NCBI RefSeq assembly: GCF_003437035.1
Contig: NZ_QSRL01000011.1
Span: 1 to 64,000 of the forward strand
DNA from: Collinsella sp. TF08-11AT
GTDB lineage: Bacteria; Actinomycetota; Coriobacteriia; Coriobacteriales; Coriobacteriaceae
Length of the DNA: 64,000 nt
Reading direction: 5' to 3'
In this document: positions 8,157 through 17,395 of the stretch, one piece after another
Layout of the letters: every line of letters begins with the position of its first letter
Position numbering within the stretch: the stretch's first letter is position 1
Notes under the pieces: model-generated
Told to the model about the DNA's origin: nothing
Databases searched by the model: none
The model's input: only the letters and a program-made list of their open reading frames with translations
Program-made: the position numbers and the translations under genes

Positions 8157-8672
8157 ATGGAAGACAAGCATCTATATCGAGAGACGCAATGGGATGTATC
8201 GGCCGAGGAAAGCCGTGCGCACCATGGCCTTGTCGCGATTGGTTTTGCGGTGCTTGCCGTGCTGGTGATTGCCTTTTTTATCTGGACGTTTGGCGGTCAC
8301 GGCGGCGCTGCATGGGAGTTCGAGGCCGACGATGCCCTGCCGATCATGACAGTGAAGGTTACGGGCGGCAATACCGTTGCCGCGCCGGGCGACTATTGGT
8401 ATTCGCGCGATGGATTTGTCCAGCTTCAGCTGAGCGGTGGGTCTATTCCTGGTGAGGAAATCGAACGCGTGACGTATGATGCGGCGCTCAAAACGCTGAC
8501 GGTGAAGCTCAAAGATCAAGGAGATGTGCCCACGACTATGGATATCGCCCTGACGGAATGGCGTCTGGAGCCTCCGACGGGTGTTGCGGTGTCCGAGGTT
8601 GAGCACGTCAAGATTGTCTATCAGGACGGTTCGACAAACGGGATTGCAAAGGCCGATGGCTTGGCGGAGTAA
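8157..8672 (+). CDS. Hypothetical single-TM protein, 171 aa
   Basis: I do not recognise a family. A polar N-terminus of about 24 residues is followed by one membrane helix (about residues 25-46, LVAIGFAVLAVLVIAFFIW). The remaining 120 residues should lie outside the cytoplasm; their alternating pattern (IMTVKVTGG, TLTVKLKDQ, HVKIVYQDG) suggests a beta-sandwich-like domain. The start ATG follows GGGGAGG at ideal spacing. It is divergent from the thiC riboswitch and convergent with yaaA, whose stop is only 24 bases away. No function is proposed. Confidence 0.75.
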   Translation: MEDKHLYRETQWDVSAEESRAHHGLVAIGFAVLAVLVIAFFIWTFGGHGGAAWEFEADDALPIMTVKVTGGNTVAAPGDYWYSRDGFVQLQLSGGSIPGEEIERVTYDAALKTLTVKLKDQGDVPTTMDIALTEWRLEPPTGVAVSEVEHVKIVYQDGSTNGIAKADGLAE

Positions 8673-8695
8673 CGGAGTGTTTGGAAACGGCGGGC

Positions 8696-9505
8696 CTATT
8701 GTGCCTGCGCGTTCATGAAAACCAGGGTGTTTTTGTCTGAAAGCTCGGGGATGTGACGATAGCCGATGTTGAATGCGGTGAGCCCGCTTACATCCTCGAG
8801 CTTGTTTTCTGCCATCCAGCGCACCATGGAGCCGCGCGCCTTTTTGCTGGCGGTCGATCGCTGAACGGGCTTATCGTTGCGGACGTCTTCGCCAAAAAGG
8901 CAGGTGATAACCGTTGTATCCTGTGCAGCATGGGGCAGGACGGCTTTGGCGTATTCCACGCTGGCAAGGTTGACGATCGTAGCGTTGGAGCCCGCCGGAG
9001 CGATGACCCGTGCGAGTTTGTCGCCCCAAAACGCGTAGAGGTCTCGGGCATCGTCGACGGCAAGCTTCGCCCCCATTTCGAGCCGATAGGGCGACACGCC
9101 GTGGAAGGGGCGTGCGCATCCGTAAAGGCCCGAGAGGATCCACAGATGGTCTTGCAGCCATGCGAGCTGCGCGGAATCCATCACCTCGGGCGCCATGCTC
9201 TCGTATTGAATGCCGTGATAGGACATGACGGCAGGGGAGAGGTGGCGGGCGAGTGCGGGATTGTCGAGATCGCCGTTATTCAGGATGGGCCGGAACTCAC
9301 GCAGGGTGTTGAGGCAAGGTCCCAGCAGTTTGTCACTCACGTTCCACAGCGCCTGCAGGCCGCCGCTGCCTTCATTCCGCTCGATATCTAGCAATGCGCG
9401 GTGGAGGCGAGCCGTCTCGTGCGCAGAGGGTGGAATGCCCTGGACTTCAAAAGCATCTTGGGCCGCGCGCATTTGCTTGGCGGGCGAAATGATGACCTGC
9501 AGCAT
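8696..9505 (-). CDS. yaaA: YaaA family peroxide-stress protein (UPF0246)
   Basis: The protein of 269 residues starts MLQVIISPAKQM, the diagnostic ISPAK motif of YaaA, and continues with the conserved SYHGIQYESM, LSGLYGCARPF and YRLEMGAKL blocks. E. coli YaaA limits free iron during hydrogen peroxide stress and binds DNA; the same role is plausible but untested here. The start follows an AGAGGA site at 9507-9512. A longer in-frame extension upstream has no family similarity and overlaps the 9529-9595 inverted repeat, so it is rejected. Confidence 0.9.
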   Translation of the reverse strand: MLQVIISPAKQMRAAQDAFEVQGIPPSAHETARLHRALLDIERNEGSGGLQALWNVSDKLLGPCLNTLREFRPILNNGDLDNPALARHLSPAVMSYHGIQYESMAPEVMDSAQLAWLQDHLWILSGLYGCARPFHGVSPYRLEMGAKLAVDDARDLYAFWGDKLARVIAPAGSNATIVNLASVEYAKAVLPHAAQDTTVITCLFGEDVRNDKPVQRSTASKKARGSMVRWMAENKLEDVSGLTAFNIGYRHIPELSDKNTLVFMNAQAQ

Positions 9506-9528
9506 GGACTCTCCTCTGCCAAAAAGGA

Positions 9529-9595
9529 AGTTGCGGTGGAATACGGTCTGTCTTGGCCGTTTGTGGGCCAGTTTAGTCCGTATTTCACCGCAACT
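9529..9595. repeat. Inverted repeat between aminopeptidase and yaaA
   Basis: Eighteen-base arms (9529-9546 and 9578-9595) match at 17 positions and enclose a 31-base spacer. It lies in the only gap between two minus-strand genes, so it may be a transcript-end structure for the upstream aminopeptidase. It lacks a clear T tract. Confidence 0.7.
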
Positions 9596-9608
9596 GACGA
9601 AGGGTTGG

Positions 9609-11006
9609 TTAGGCGCGCTCGATGAAGGCCTTGTAGCCGCGGTAGGCCTCGTAGATATCGGCCTTGTTGGCGACCTCCCACAGGGCGTGCATGGACAGGA
9701 CGGCAACGCCGGAGTCGATGACGTTCATGCCGTACTTGGCCATGATGTAGGCGATGGTGCCGCCGCCGCCCGCGTTGACGCGGCCGAGCTCGCAGGTCTG
9801 GAAGTCCACGCCTGCCTCGTCCATGATGTCGCGGATGAGGGCCACATACTCGGCGTCGGCGTCGTTGGAGCCGCCCTTGCCGCGGCTGCCCGTGTACTTG
9901 TTAAAGCACAGGCCGCGACCCATGAAGGCTGCGTTCTTGGTCTCGAACTTGCCAGCATAGCCCGGGTCGAAGCCGGCAGACACGTCAGAGGAGAGCATGC
10001 GGCTGCGGGCGAGCGCGCGGCGCAGGGCCAGCGGGCTATCCTCGCCGGCGAGCGTCATGATCTCGGCGACGGTGTTCTCGAAGAAGCGGCTCGTCATGCC
10101 GGTGGCGCCCACGGAGCCGATCTCCTCCTTGTCGACAATGAGCGTGATGCTCGTGCGCTCGACATTGGCCACATTGATCTGGGCGAGCATGGAGGGGTAG
10201 GCACAGACGCGGTCGTCGTGGCCATAGCCCAGAATCATGGAGCGGTCGAGGCCCATGTCGCGGGCCGGGCCGGCGGGCACGACCTCGATCTCGGCGGAGA
10301 GGAAGTCCTCCTCCTCGACGGCGTACTGCTCCTTGAGGATGTCCAGGAACATCTGCTTGACGGGCTCCTTGGGGGCGTCCTTGTCGTCCTCGTCAAACTT
10401 GACGGGGCGGCCGCCCACGATCACGTCGAGGATCTCGGCGTCGACGGCGTCCTTGGCGGGCTTGGCCATCTGCTCGCTCGAGAGGTGGATCAGCAGGTCG
10501 GAGATGGTAAAGACCGGGTCGTCGGCCTTGTCACCGATGTTGATGTCGACGGTGGTGCCGTCCTTTTTGCAGATGACGCCTACGAGTGCGAGCGGGGAAG
10601 CGACCCAGTGGTAGCTCTTGACGCCGCCATAGTAGTGCGTGTCGAGATAAGCCATGTCGCCGGCCTCGAAGGCGGGGTTCTGCTTGAGGTCCAGGCGCGG
10701 CGAGTCCACGTGGGCGCCCAGGATGTTAAAGCCCTGCTCGAGCGGGGCGGTTCCCAGGTTGACGAGCATCAGGTCCTTGCCGTGGTTGGCGGCGAACACC
10801 TTGTCGCCGGCCTTGAGCTCGCGGCCCTCGGCGATCACAGTCTCCAGGTCGACGTAGCCCGCCTCCTCGGCCATCTTGATGCCGGTCTTGACGCACAAGC
10901 GCTCGGTCTTGTTCTCGCTCAAAAACTGCTTATAGCCGCGGCAAAGCTCCTCGAGCTCCTCGATTTGCTGTGGCGTGTACTTTTTCCATGCGCAGGGACG
11001 CTCCAT
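9609..11006 (-). CDS. M18 family aminopeptidase
   Basis: This is a zinc aminopeptidase of 465 residues, cytosolic, expected to release acidic or other N-terminal residues from peptides. The first metal-binding His is in NILGAHVDSPRLDLKQ (about residue 93), and further metal and catalytic acids fall in IVDKEEIGSVGATGM and SSDVSAGFDPGY. The last ligand region is GVAVLSMHALWEVAN near the C-terminus, the typical SMHS-like end of M18. The start follows AAAGGAG with eight bases spacing. A much longer frame upstream runs antisense across the polA promoter and is not coding. Confidence 0.92.
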   Translation of the reverse strand: MERPCAWKKYTPQQIEELEELCRGYKQFLSENKTERLCVKTGIKMAEEAGYVDLETVIAEGRELKAGDKVFAANHGKDLMLVNLGTAPLEQGFNILGAHVDSPRLDLKQNPAFEAGDMAYLDTHYYGGVKSYHWVASPLALVGVICKKDGTTVDINIGDKADDPVFTISDLLIHLSSEQMAKPAKDAVDAEILDVIVGGRPVKFDEDDKDAPKEPVKQMFLDILKEQYAVEEEDFLSAEIEVVPAGPARDMGLDRSMILGYGHDDRVCAYPSMLAQINVANVERTSITLIVDKEEIGSVGATGMTSRFFENTVAEIMTLAGEDSPLALRRALARSRMLSSDVSAGFDPGYAGKFETKNAAFMGRGLCFNKYTGSRGKGGSNDADAEYVALIRDIMDEAGVDFQTCELGRVNAGGGGTIAYIMAKYGMNVIDSGVAVLSMHALWEVANKADIYEAYRGYKAFIERA

Positions 11007-11172
11007 GACGCAGGCTCCTTTCGGATCGATCGTGCTGGTTGATGTACCGTGAGCCATCGTATCACGCGCGGGCCCGCGGCGGCGGGGAAGCTTGATGTGC
11101 TGTGGCTGTGGGGCGGGGAGCGTGTAAACTGGTGTGAGCAAGCCGTGCCCAGCCCAAAGCGAGGTATTCAAT

Positions 11173-13923
11173 ATGTCTGACAAGCGCCGTACCTTTGCCG
11201 TCATCGACGGCAACTCGCTCATGCACCGCGCCTTCCACGCCGTGCCGCCCACCATGAACGCGCCGGACGGTCGTCCCACCAACGCGATCTTTGGCTTTTT
11301 GAATATGTTCCTCAAGATGATTGACGCCTTTAATCCCGACGGCGTTGTCGTGGCGTTTGACAAGGGCAAGCCGCGCGTGCGCATGGAGATGCTGCCGCAG
11401 TACAAGGCTCAGCGCCCGCCCATGGACCCCGATCTGCACGCACAGTTTCCCATGATTAAGGAGCTGCTCGCCGCACTCAACGTGCCGATTTTGCAGTCCG
11501 AGGGCTGGGAAGGCGATGACATCTTGGGCACTATGGCGCGCCTGGGCGAGCAGGCCGGCTGTGATATGTTGCTGGTGACCGGTGATCGCGATATGTATCA
11601 GCTCGTGACCGAGCACGTTAACGTGGTCTCGACCCGCAAGGGCCTGTCCGACGTGGCGATCATGACGCCCGAGAGCGTGGACGATCTGTATCACGGCATC
11701 ACGCCGGCGCTCGTGCCCGATTTTTATGGTCTGAAGGGCGACACGTCCGACAACATCCCCGGCGTGCCGGGCATCGGCCCCAAAAAGGCGAGCGCGCTCA
11801 TTGCGCAGTACGGTAGCCTGGACGAGGTCATCGCACACGCCGACGAGGTCAAGGGCAAGATGGGAGAAAACCTGCGCGCGCACATCGATGATGCGCTGCT
11901 GAGCCGCAAGGTCGCAACCATCCGCACCGATGCACCCGTTGAGCTCGATTTTGAGGCGACGTCCTTCCCGGCGTTTTCCGCCGATGAGGTTTCCGCGGCA
12001 CTGGGCACGCTCGGCATCACCGCCATGCAGAACCGTTTCTTGGCGCTGATCGGCGGCGAGGGTGGCGCTGCTGCCACTGTCAGCACGTTTGAGATGCCCG
12101 CCGTTTTGCGCGCAGCCGCCGGCGATACTGACGCGCTTGGTGCCGTTGCAGATGAGGTCTCCCGCGCGATTGATGTCGGCGAGTGGGTCGCCGCCGTGGT
12201 GGACGATGACAAGGAAGAGGGCGCGCTCTTTGGGCTGACGCGCACGCTGTGGTTGGCGACGTCCAAGGGCCTGTTTGCGCTCGAGGAGGGCGACAGCGGT
12301 GCGGCGGCTGAGGTTGAGGGCTTCAACTTCGCCCACGGCGTGATTGCCGGCGTGCTCGCGCGTCTGTTTATGGAAGGCCGTGTGGCGAGCCCGGATACGA
12401 AGGCGCTGCTGCATGAGCTTTCGCCCGTCGACTCTTCTGAGCCCGAGCTCATGGACCCGCTGTCCGCTGATTCCACGCGTATCTTCGATACCGTGGTCGC
12501 TGCCTATCTGCTGGATTCCGATCGCTCCGAGTTCGATGAGGCGTATCTGGCCGATACCTATCTGCAGATGGCGCTGCCTGCGGCGCGCGGCGCAGAGGGT
12601 GCCGGCGAGGACGCTCCTGCGCCTGCCGCCCGTACTGCGGCCTTGACGCTGGCGCTCGTGGCACCGTTGCGCGAGTGCATGGCCCGTGAGAATGCCGCCA
12701 ACGTGTTCGATGGCATCGAGATGCCGCTCGTGCCGGTGCTTGCCAAGATGGAGCGCGCGGGCATGCTCGTGGACCCCGACCGCCTGCACAGTCTGTCCGA
12801 GGGCCTGGCGACCCAGATTTCCGAGGTTGAGCGCAGCATTCGCGACCTGGCTGGCGACGAGACCTTTAACATCGGCAGCCCCATGCAGCTCTCGCACGTG
12901 CTGTTTGATGTTATGGGGCTTCCGACCAAGGGCCTCAAAAAGACCAAGCGCGGCTACTATTCGACCAACGCCAAGGTGTTGAGCGACCTTGCCCGCGACC
13001 ACGAGATCGTGCGCCTGATTTTGGACTGGCGCGAGAAGTCCAAGATTAAGTCGACCTATCTGGACACGCTGGGCCCGCTGCGCCGTGGTGACGGTCGCGT
13101 GCACACCACGTACAACCAGACCATTACCGCAACGGGACGTCTGTCCTCGAGCGACCCGAACCTGCAGAACATTCCGACGCGCTCTGAGCTGGGTCGTACC
13201 GTCAAGACGGCGTTCTCGGCGGGCGAGGGCAGCGTCTTTTTGGCGGTGGACTACTCGCAGATCGAGCTGCGCCTGCTCGCGCATCTTTCGGGTGACGAGC
13301 ACCTGGTGCGCGCCTTCAACGAGGGCGAGGACTTCCATGCCGAGACGGCCGCGCGCGTATTTGGCGTGCCGGTGTCCGAGGTGACACCCGACCTGCGCAG
13401 CCGCGCCAAGGCCGTGAACTTTGGCATTGTGTACGGCCAGCAGGCCTATGGCCTGTCGCAGTCGCTGCACATCTCGATGGCCGAGGCGCGCGACATGATC
13501 GATCGCTACTACGAGGCCTACCCGGGCGTGCGCAAGTTCCTCGACAACGTGGTGGCACGTGCCAAGCAGACGGGCTATGCCGAGACCATGTATGGCCGCA
13601 GACGCCATATTCCCGAGCTCAAGGCCAAAAACCCGCAACTCCGCGGCTTTGGCGAGCGCACGGCCATGAACCACCCCATGCAGGGCACTGCGGCCGACAT
13701 CATCAAGATCGCGATGGCCCGCGTGAGCCGCCGTCTGGAAGAAGAGGGCTTTGCCGCCCACATGATTCTGCAGGTACACGACGAACTGGACTTTGAGTGC
13801 CCCGTCAACGAAGTCGAGCGCCTCACCGCCATGGTCCGCGACGTCATGGAACACGTAGTAGACCTCCGCGTCCCGTTGATCGCCGAAGCCTCAACCGGAG
13901 TAACCTGGGCCGACGCGAAATAG
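11173..13923 (+). CDS. polA: DNA polymerase I
   Basis: The protein is 916 residues. Residues 1-290 form the 5'-3' exonuclease (FAVIDGNSLMHRAFHA, EGWEGDDILGTMAR, VTGDRDMYQLV, LKGDTSDNIPGVPGIGPKKA). Residues about 310-530 occupy the place of the 3'-5' proofreading domain, but the DxE and other metal acids are not evident (WVAAVVDDDKEEG), so proofreading is probably absent as in Taq and Bacillus enzymes. The polymerase domain follows: motif A with D693 (LAVDYSQIELRLL), motif B (RSRAKAVNFGIVYG), motif C with D870-E871 (LQVHDELDFE). The start follows GAGGT. It fills gaps and removes RNA primers in replication and repair. Confidence 0.97.
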   Translation: MSDKRRTFAVIDGNSLMHRAFHAVPPTMNAPDGRPTNAIFGFLNMFLKMIDAFNPDGVVVAFDKGKPRVRMEMLPQYKAQRPPMDPDLHAQFPMIKELLAALNVPILQSEGWEGDDILGTMARLGEQAGCDMLLVTGDRDMYQLVTEHVNVVSTRKGLSDVAIMTPESVDDLYHGITPALVPDFYGLKGDTSDNIPGVPGIGPKKASALIAQYGSLDEVIAHADEVKGKMGENLRAHIDDALLSRKVATIRTDAPVELDFEATSFPAFSADEVSAALGTLGITAMQNRFLALIGGEGGAAATVSTFEMPAVLRAAAGDTDALGAVADEVSRAIDVGEWVAAVVDDDKEEGALFGLTRTLWLATSKGLFALEEGDSGAAAEVEGFNFAHGVIAGVLARLFMEGRVASPDTKALLHELSPVDSSEPELMDPLSADSTRIFDTVVAAYLLDSDRSEFDEAYLADTYLQMALPAARGAEGAGEDAPAPAARTAALTLALVAPLRECMARENAANVFDGIEMPLVPVLAKMERAGMLVDPDRLHSLSEGLATQISEVERSIRDLAGDETFNIGSPMQLSHVLFDVMGLPTKGLKKTKRGYYSTNAKVLSDLARDHEIVRLILDWREKSKIKSTYLDTLGPLRRGDGRVHTTYNQTITATGRLSSSDPNLQNIPTRSELGRTVKTAFSAGEGSVFLAVDYSQIELRLLAHLSGDEHLVRAFNEGEDFHAETAARVFGVPVSEVTPDLRSRAKAVNFGIVYGQQAYGLSQSLHISMAEARDMIDRYYEAYPGVRKFLDNVVARAKQTGYAETMYGRRRHIPELKAKNPQLRGFGERTAMNHPMQGTAADIIKIAMARVSRRLEEEGFAAHMILQVHDELDFECPVNEVERLTAMVRDVMEHVVDLRVPLIAEASTGVTWADAK

Positions 13924-13970
13924 GAAAGCACTCCGTAAGGCAAGCTCGCCCAGGCGCAAGCCCCCACATA

Positions 13971-14010
13971 CTTAAGATTTGGGACAAACACTACTGATTA
14001 ATTTGTCCCA
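13971..14010. repeat. 40-bp repeat with GGGACAAA hairpin, copy 1
   Basis: The unit begins CTTAAGATTTGGGACAAA and ends CTGATTAATTTGTCCCA. The ends pair as TGGGACAAA/TTTGTCCCA. The same unit occurs at 26530-26569 in the same orientation with differences only in the loop. Confidence 0.85.
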
Positions 14011-14060
14011 CAGTAAACCAAAACAGAGGGGAGCCCCTTCCAACAAGGGGCTCCCCTCTG
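14011..14060 (-). terminator. Strong hairpin terminator, minus strand
   Basis: A perfect 16-base stem (14024-14039 with 14045-14060, CAGAGGGGAGCCCCTT) closes a five-base loop. On the minus strand it is followed by TTTTGGTTT, which fits termination of the HAD gene at 14268-15095. On the plus strand no T run follows. Confidence 0.7.
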
Positions 14061-14127
14061 CTCAAATCATTTCAGCTAAGTATCTAGACACTCAAGACGC
14101 CATCTTGGCGGCAGGTAAGTAAACCTA

Positions 14128-14256
14128 GGGCCTGGCCGGGCGTCGCGGGTTAACTTTTCGTAGATTCCGCACGCAAAGAAAGCCACTTAATGTGGCTTTC
14201 GTCTTGCGCAGGACCTGACCGAGCGAAAAGTTAACCCGCGACGCCCGGCCAGGCCC
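14128..14256. repeat. Palindromic element family A, copy 1
   Basis: Perfect 33-base arms (14128-14160 and 14224-14256) enclose a 63-base core that starts TAGATTCCGCAC and ends AGGACCTGACCGAG. The core holds its own stem GAAAGCCAC/GTGGCTTTC around TTAAT (14178-14200). The same core, with different outer arms, recurs at 60730-60845 and, reversed, at 63578-63685. A further 17-base inverted pair flanks the element (14096-14112 and 14275-14291), the right half being the last codons of the HAD gene. Confidence 0.92.
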
Positions 14257-14267
14257 GACGAGCCACG

Positions 14268-15095
14268 TTAACGAGCCGCCAAGATGGCGTCGATGAGCGT
14301 CAGTACGCCCCCGTCGTTGTTGCTCGGAATACGCCACTTGGCATGCGCGTTCATGTGCTCCTCGGCATTGTCCACGATAAAGCTGTGTCCGACGCGCTCC
14401 AGCATGGGGATGTCGTTGTAGGTATCGCCCACGGCGGCGGCATCGGCGATATCAATGCCCAACTGCTCGCACAGATGCGCGACGCCGGCGCCCTTGTCGA
14501 CACCCAGGTTCATAAAGTCGATCCACTCGCGGCCGGCATTGGTGACATAGAGCTGATCCGAGAACGCGGGGTTATAGGTCTCGCGGAACGCGGGCTCGGC
14601 ATCGTAGGCAGGGAAAAAGATCGAGATCTTATTGGACTCGATATCAATGCCCTCAAAGGTGTCGACGTAGTTGATCGTGTTGTAGTAGACGCTGATCTCG
14701 TCGTGGAATTGATGGTCGCGGGCGAGCACATAGAACTCGTCGTAGCAGCACAGGACGGGAACGGCGCGCGGGTCCTCCGAGGCACGAGCGAGCACCTGCT
14801 GATACAGCGCCACATCGATGTTGCTCTTATAGATATAGCTGCCGCGATAGATGACGCAGGCTCCGTTGTCGGGACAAAAAGCAAGGCGGTTCTTGATGCC
14901 CTCGAACATCTCCTCGAGCTTGGGAGCGGGACGTCCGCTGGCGGGGCAGAATACGATGCCGGCGTCGGCGAGCTTGTCCAGACGCTCATCAAGACCCTGC
15001 GGCAACACGCGCTCGTCGGTGAGCAGCGTCTTGTCCATGTCGACGGCGATGAGTTTAATGTTGCCGATGTTGGCGTCTGATTCATAAGTCTGCAT
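14268..15095 (-). CDS. Cof-type HAD-IIB phosphatase
   Basis: The cytosolic phosphatase has 275 residues. HAD motif I is DMDKTLL (about residue 19), motif II lies in CPASGRP, and motifs III/IV are AAAVGDTYNDIPMLERVGH near residues 225-240. The large middle cap between them marks subclass IIB (Cof/YidA-like sugar-phosphate or cofactor phosphatases). The substrate is not predictable. The TAA stop lies inside the flank of the family A palindrome, and the codons for its last residues (about DAILAA) are copied in reverse orientation at 14096-14112. Transcription probably ends at the hairpin at 14011-14060. Confidence 0.9.
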   Translation of the reverse strand: MQTYESDANIGNIKLIAVDMDKTLLTDERVLPQGLDERLDKLADAGIVFCPASGRPAPKLEEMFEGIKNRLAFCPDNGACVIYRGSYIYKSNIDVALYQQVLARASEDPRAVPVLCCYDEFYVLARDHQFHDEISVYYNTINYVDTFEGIDIESNKISIFFPAYDAEPAFRETYNPAFSDQLYVTNAGREWIDFMNLGVDKGAGVAHLCEQLGIDIADAAAVGDTYNDIPMLERVGHSFIVDNAEEHMNAHAKWRIPSNNDGGVLTLIDAILAAR

Positions 15096-15648
15096 AAATG
15101 CGCCTTTCCGTTTCCAGATTGTTTCGGGCGTAATGACCCTCTGCTATGTAATCGAGCGTATTTTCGCAGGAATGGTGCGTACTTGCACTGCAATTCACAA
15201 ACTAATGAAAAAACTTTTCAGAAATTTGAATTTGTCGCTTGTACAGCAGGCACTTTAGCGTAATATAGCGACCATCGAAAACGGAGACGGCAAAAGCACC
15301 GCTTACCGAGGAAAAGGTACCGTTTGCGATATTAGAATTGCGCCCGGCGATAGGTGAAAGGAGAGGCAGATGCAGTTCGTAAAGATCATCACTACTGCAG
15401 ACAATGCCATCCGACGCCAGCGCGCAATTTCCCGACGACGATAACAATCGTCTCTGTCCGTATGGGGCGAATTGCCTCAACAGAGTCATTTTGAGGTCGT
15501 TGGGTTTTAGCACGACATTGCTGCATGTTTCTAGGGCATGTTGTGCTGCTTTTTGCTATTTAACCTGATATTGCACGGTTTTTGACCTCGAAATGACTTG
15601 CAACTGACCGATGTTCTAACTAGCTACCAAGGGCGAAAGGAAACAGCC
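15096..15648. other. Intergenic leader of argG, no clear gene
   Basis: This 550-base stretch separates the divergent HAD gene and argG. It is more AT-rich than its surroundings. A minus-strand frame at 15202-15513 (103 codons) is open but lacks a ribosome site and any recognisable domain, so I regard it as a possible decayed gene at best. I found no clear ArgR box or T-box upstream of argG. Confidence 0.5.
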
Positions 15649-16875
15649 ATGAGCAAGGAAAAAGTCGTTCTCGCATATTCCGGTGGTCTTGATACATCCG
15701 TATGTGTCAAGTGGCTCCAGGACGAGAAGAATCTCGATGTTGTTTGTGTCTGCGGCAACGTGGGCCAGGAGGAGACCGGTCTGGACGCCAAGAAGCAGAA
15801 GGCCCTCGACCTGGGCGTTCTGGATTGCCAGGTGCTCGATCTGCGCGACGAGTTCTCCGATGAGTTCCTGACTAAGGCTATCGCCGCAAACTCTATGTAC
15901 GAGAACAAGTATCCGCTGCTCTCCGCCCTGTCCCGCCCGTTGCTCGCCAAGAAGCTTGTCGAGGTCGCTCACGAGTTTGGCGCGACCTACGTCGCTCACG
16001 GCTGCACCGGCAAGGGTAACGACCAGGTTCGTTTTGAGGCTGCCGTCAAGGCCCTCGACCCCGAGCTTAAGGTTATCGCCCCGGTTCGCGAGTGGGATCT
16101 GAAGTGCCGTCCCGACGAGGTCGCCTATGCTCACGCCCACAACGTGCCGGTTCCCGAGGGTGCCAATGACAACCCCTATTCCATCGACGATAACCTGTGG
16201 GGTCGTGCCATTGAGTGCGGCCACCTGGAGGATCCCTGGAACGAGCCGCTCGATGACGCCTGGGTTATGACCAAGAATCCCGAGGACACGCCCGACACCC
16301 CGACGTATACCGAGATTGAGTTTGAGGCGGGCAAGCCCGTCGCCGTCGACGGCAAGAAGATGAAGCTCTCCGAGATCGTCATCGCCCTCAACAAGATTTC
16401 GGGCGACAACGGCTTTGGTCGCCTGGACCTGGTCGAGGATCGTCTGGTGGGCCTCAAGAGCCGCGAGTGCTACGAGGTTCCCGGCGCCCTGACGCTCATC
16501 ACTGCCCACAAGGCGCTTGAGGATATCTGCGTTGAGGGCGACCTGCTCAAGACCAAGATTAAGCTCGAGCAGGATTGGGCCACCGCCGTGTACAATGGCC
16601 AGTGGTACAGCCCGCTCAAAAACGCGCTCGACGCCTTTATGGCCGACACCCAGAAGTTCGTGACCGGTACCGTCCGTCTGAAGTTCTTTAAGGGCAACTG
16701 TCATGTCGTCGGCCGCAAGAGCCCCTTCAGCCTCTACGACTACGGTCTGGCTACCTACGACCGCGACACCACGTTTGACGAGAAGGCCAGCGCCGGCTTT
16801 ATCGAGATCGATACGCTGTCGCTCAAGACGTGGGCAAAGGTCCAGGGTCCCAGCTCCGCTGCCGCTCAGGCCTAG
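15649..16875 (+). CDS. argG: Argininosuccinate synthase
   Basis: ArgG joins citrulline and aspartate with ATP to give argininosuccinate, the penultimate step to arginine. The protein of 408 residues has the family length. The ATP pyrophosphatase loop is at the N-terminus as LAYSGGLDTSVCVKWL. Further conserved blocks are HGCTGKGNDQVRFE and NPYSIDDNLWGRAIECGHLEDPW. The start follows AAAGGA; the in-frame frame upstream is noncoding. argH follows after about 520 bases on the same strand, with a terminator and a small ORF between, so the two are near but perhaps not co-transcribed. Confidence 0.97.
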   Translation: MSKEKVVLAYSGGLDTSVCVKWLQDEKNLDVVCVCGNVGQEETGLDAKKQKALDLGVLDCQVLDLRDEFSDEFLTKAIAANSMYENKYPLLSALSRPLLAKKLVEVAHEFGATYVAHGCTGKGNDQVRFEAAVKALDPELKVIAPVREWDLKCRPDEVAYAHAHNVPVPEGANDNPYSIDDNLWGRAIECGHLEDPWNEPLDDAWVMTKNPEDTPDTPTYTEIEFEAGKPVAVDGKKMKLSEIVIALNKISGDNGFGRLDLVEDRLVGLKSRECYEVPGALTLITAHKALEDICVEGDLLKTKIKLEQDWATAVYNGQWYSPLKNALDAFMADTQKFVTGTVRLKFFKGNCHVVGRKSPFSLYDYGLATYDRDTTFDEKASAGFIEIDTLSLKTWAKVQGPSSAAAQA

Positions 16876-17029
16876 CGCCTCCTTTCCTTGGTATCCGCGC
16901 GGCCCATCCGCGTGATACATAACGGGCGCACGGGGTCCCTACCTTTCGTTATGCTTGCTGACACTTCTTAACATCGGTGGCCCCTACGTTCCGCCCGCAT
17001 ATATGATGCCGCGTCTGCGGCTGAGTCCG

Positions 17030-17057
17030 AGCCCCGCCGGGGTTGTCCGGCGGGGCT
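17030..17057 (+). terminator. Terminator-like hairpin after argG
   Basis: An 11-base perfect stem (AGCCCCGCCGG/CCGGCGGGGCT) with a six-base loop is followed by CCTTCT. The T run is weak, so it may be leaky. Confidence 0.65.
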
Positions 17058-17106
17058 CCTTCTATCAATTTGGCGGCTCTGGGCCTATATATGAGGAGTA
17101 TCCATT

Positions 17107-17277
17107 ATGTCCAACGCTATCGCGCATGCCTTACTTGCCCTCGCGCCCGAGTTCGATGCTGCAAAGGTCGAGGACGTTCCTGTGAGCCTGAAGGCCTGGA
17201 TCGATGGTTCGCAAGGCAACATCCGGAGGGAGAAGTTGGGCACCAAGTGCCTCGTGCGTCACTTCTTTGCATATTAG
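17107..17277 (+). CDS. Small ORF between argG and argH, 56 aa
   Basis: An ATG at 17107 preceded by GAGGAG at good spacing opens 57 codons ending at TAG. The predicted peptide starts MSNAIAHALLALAPEFDAA and ends LVRHFFAY. It has no signal or membrane segment and I recognise no family. The strong ribosome site and the position between the two arginine genes suggest translation; it could also be an N-terminal remnant of a lost gene. It falls between argG's terminator and the argH ribosome site. Confidence 0.45.
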   Translation: MSNAIAHALLALAPEFDAAKVEDVPVSLKAWIDGSQGNIRREKLGTKCLVRHFFAY

Positions 17278-17395
17278 CTACATGGCCCCGTGCACGGTGG
17301 GGAATGTGTAAAACTAGCGGTTGAAAAATCGCTTTAGCGACATGGCTCATTGCTTTGGGCGCTTGTTTTGGTATTTGGAGAAAGGGGACGGTTCC

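Noticed and set aside
11062..13854. Long open frame of 930 codons antisense to polA, and similar ones opposite valS (60782-62938), the aminopeptidase (9225-11042) and the Mo hydroxylase
   Set aside because: Third-position GC bias keeps the opposite strand open. The translations are low-complexity (His/Gly/Ala/Leu/Val-rich) and match no family, and the sense genes are certain.
15202..15513. Minus-strand ORF of 103 codons upstream of argG
   Set aside because: There is no ribosome site, no recognisable domain, and atypical Ser/Leu-rich composition. It is kept only as a note in the intergenic entry.
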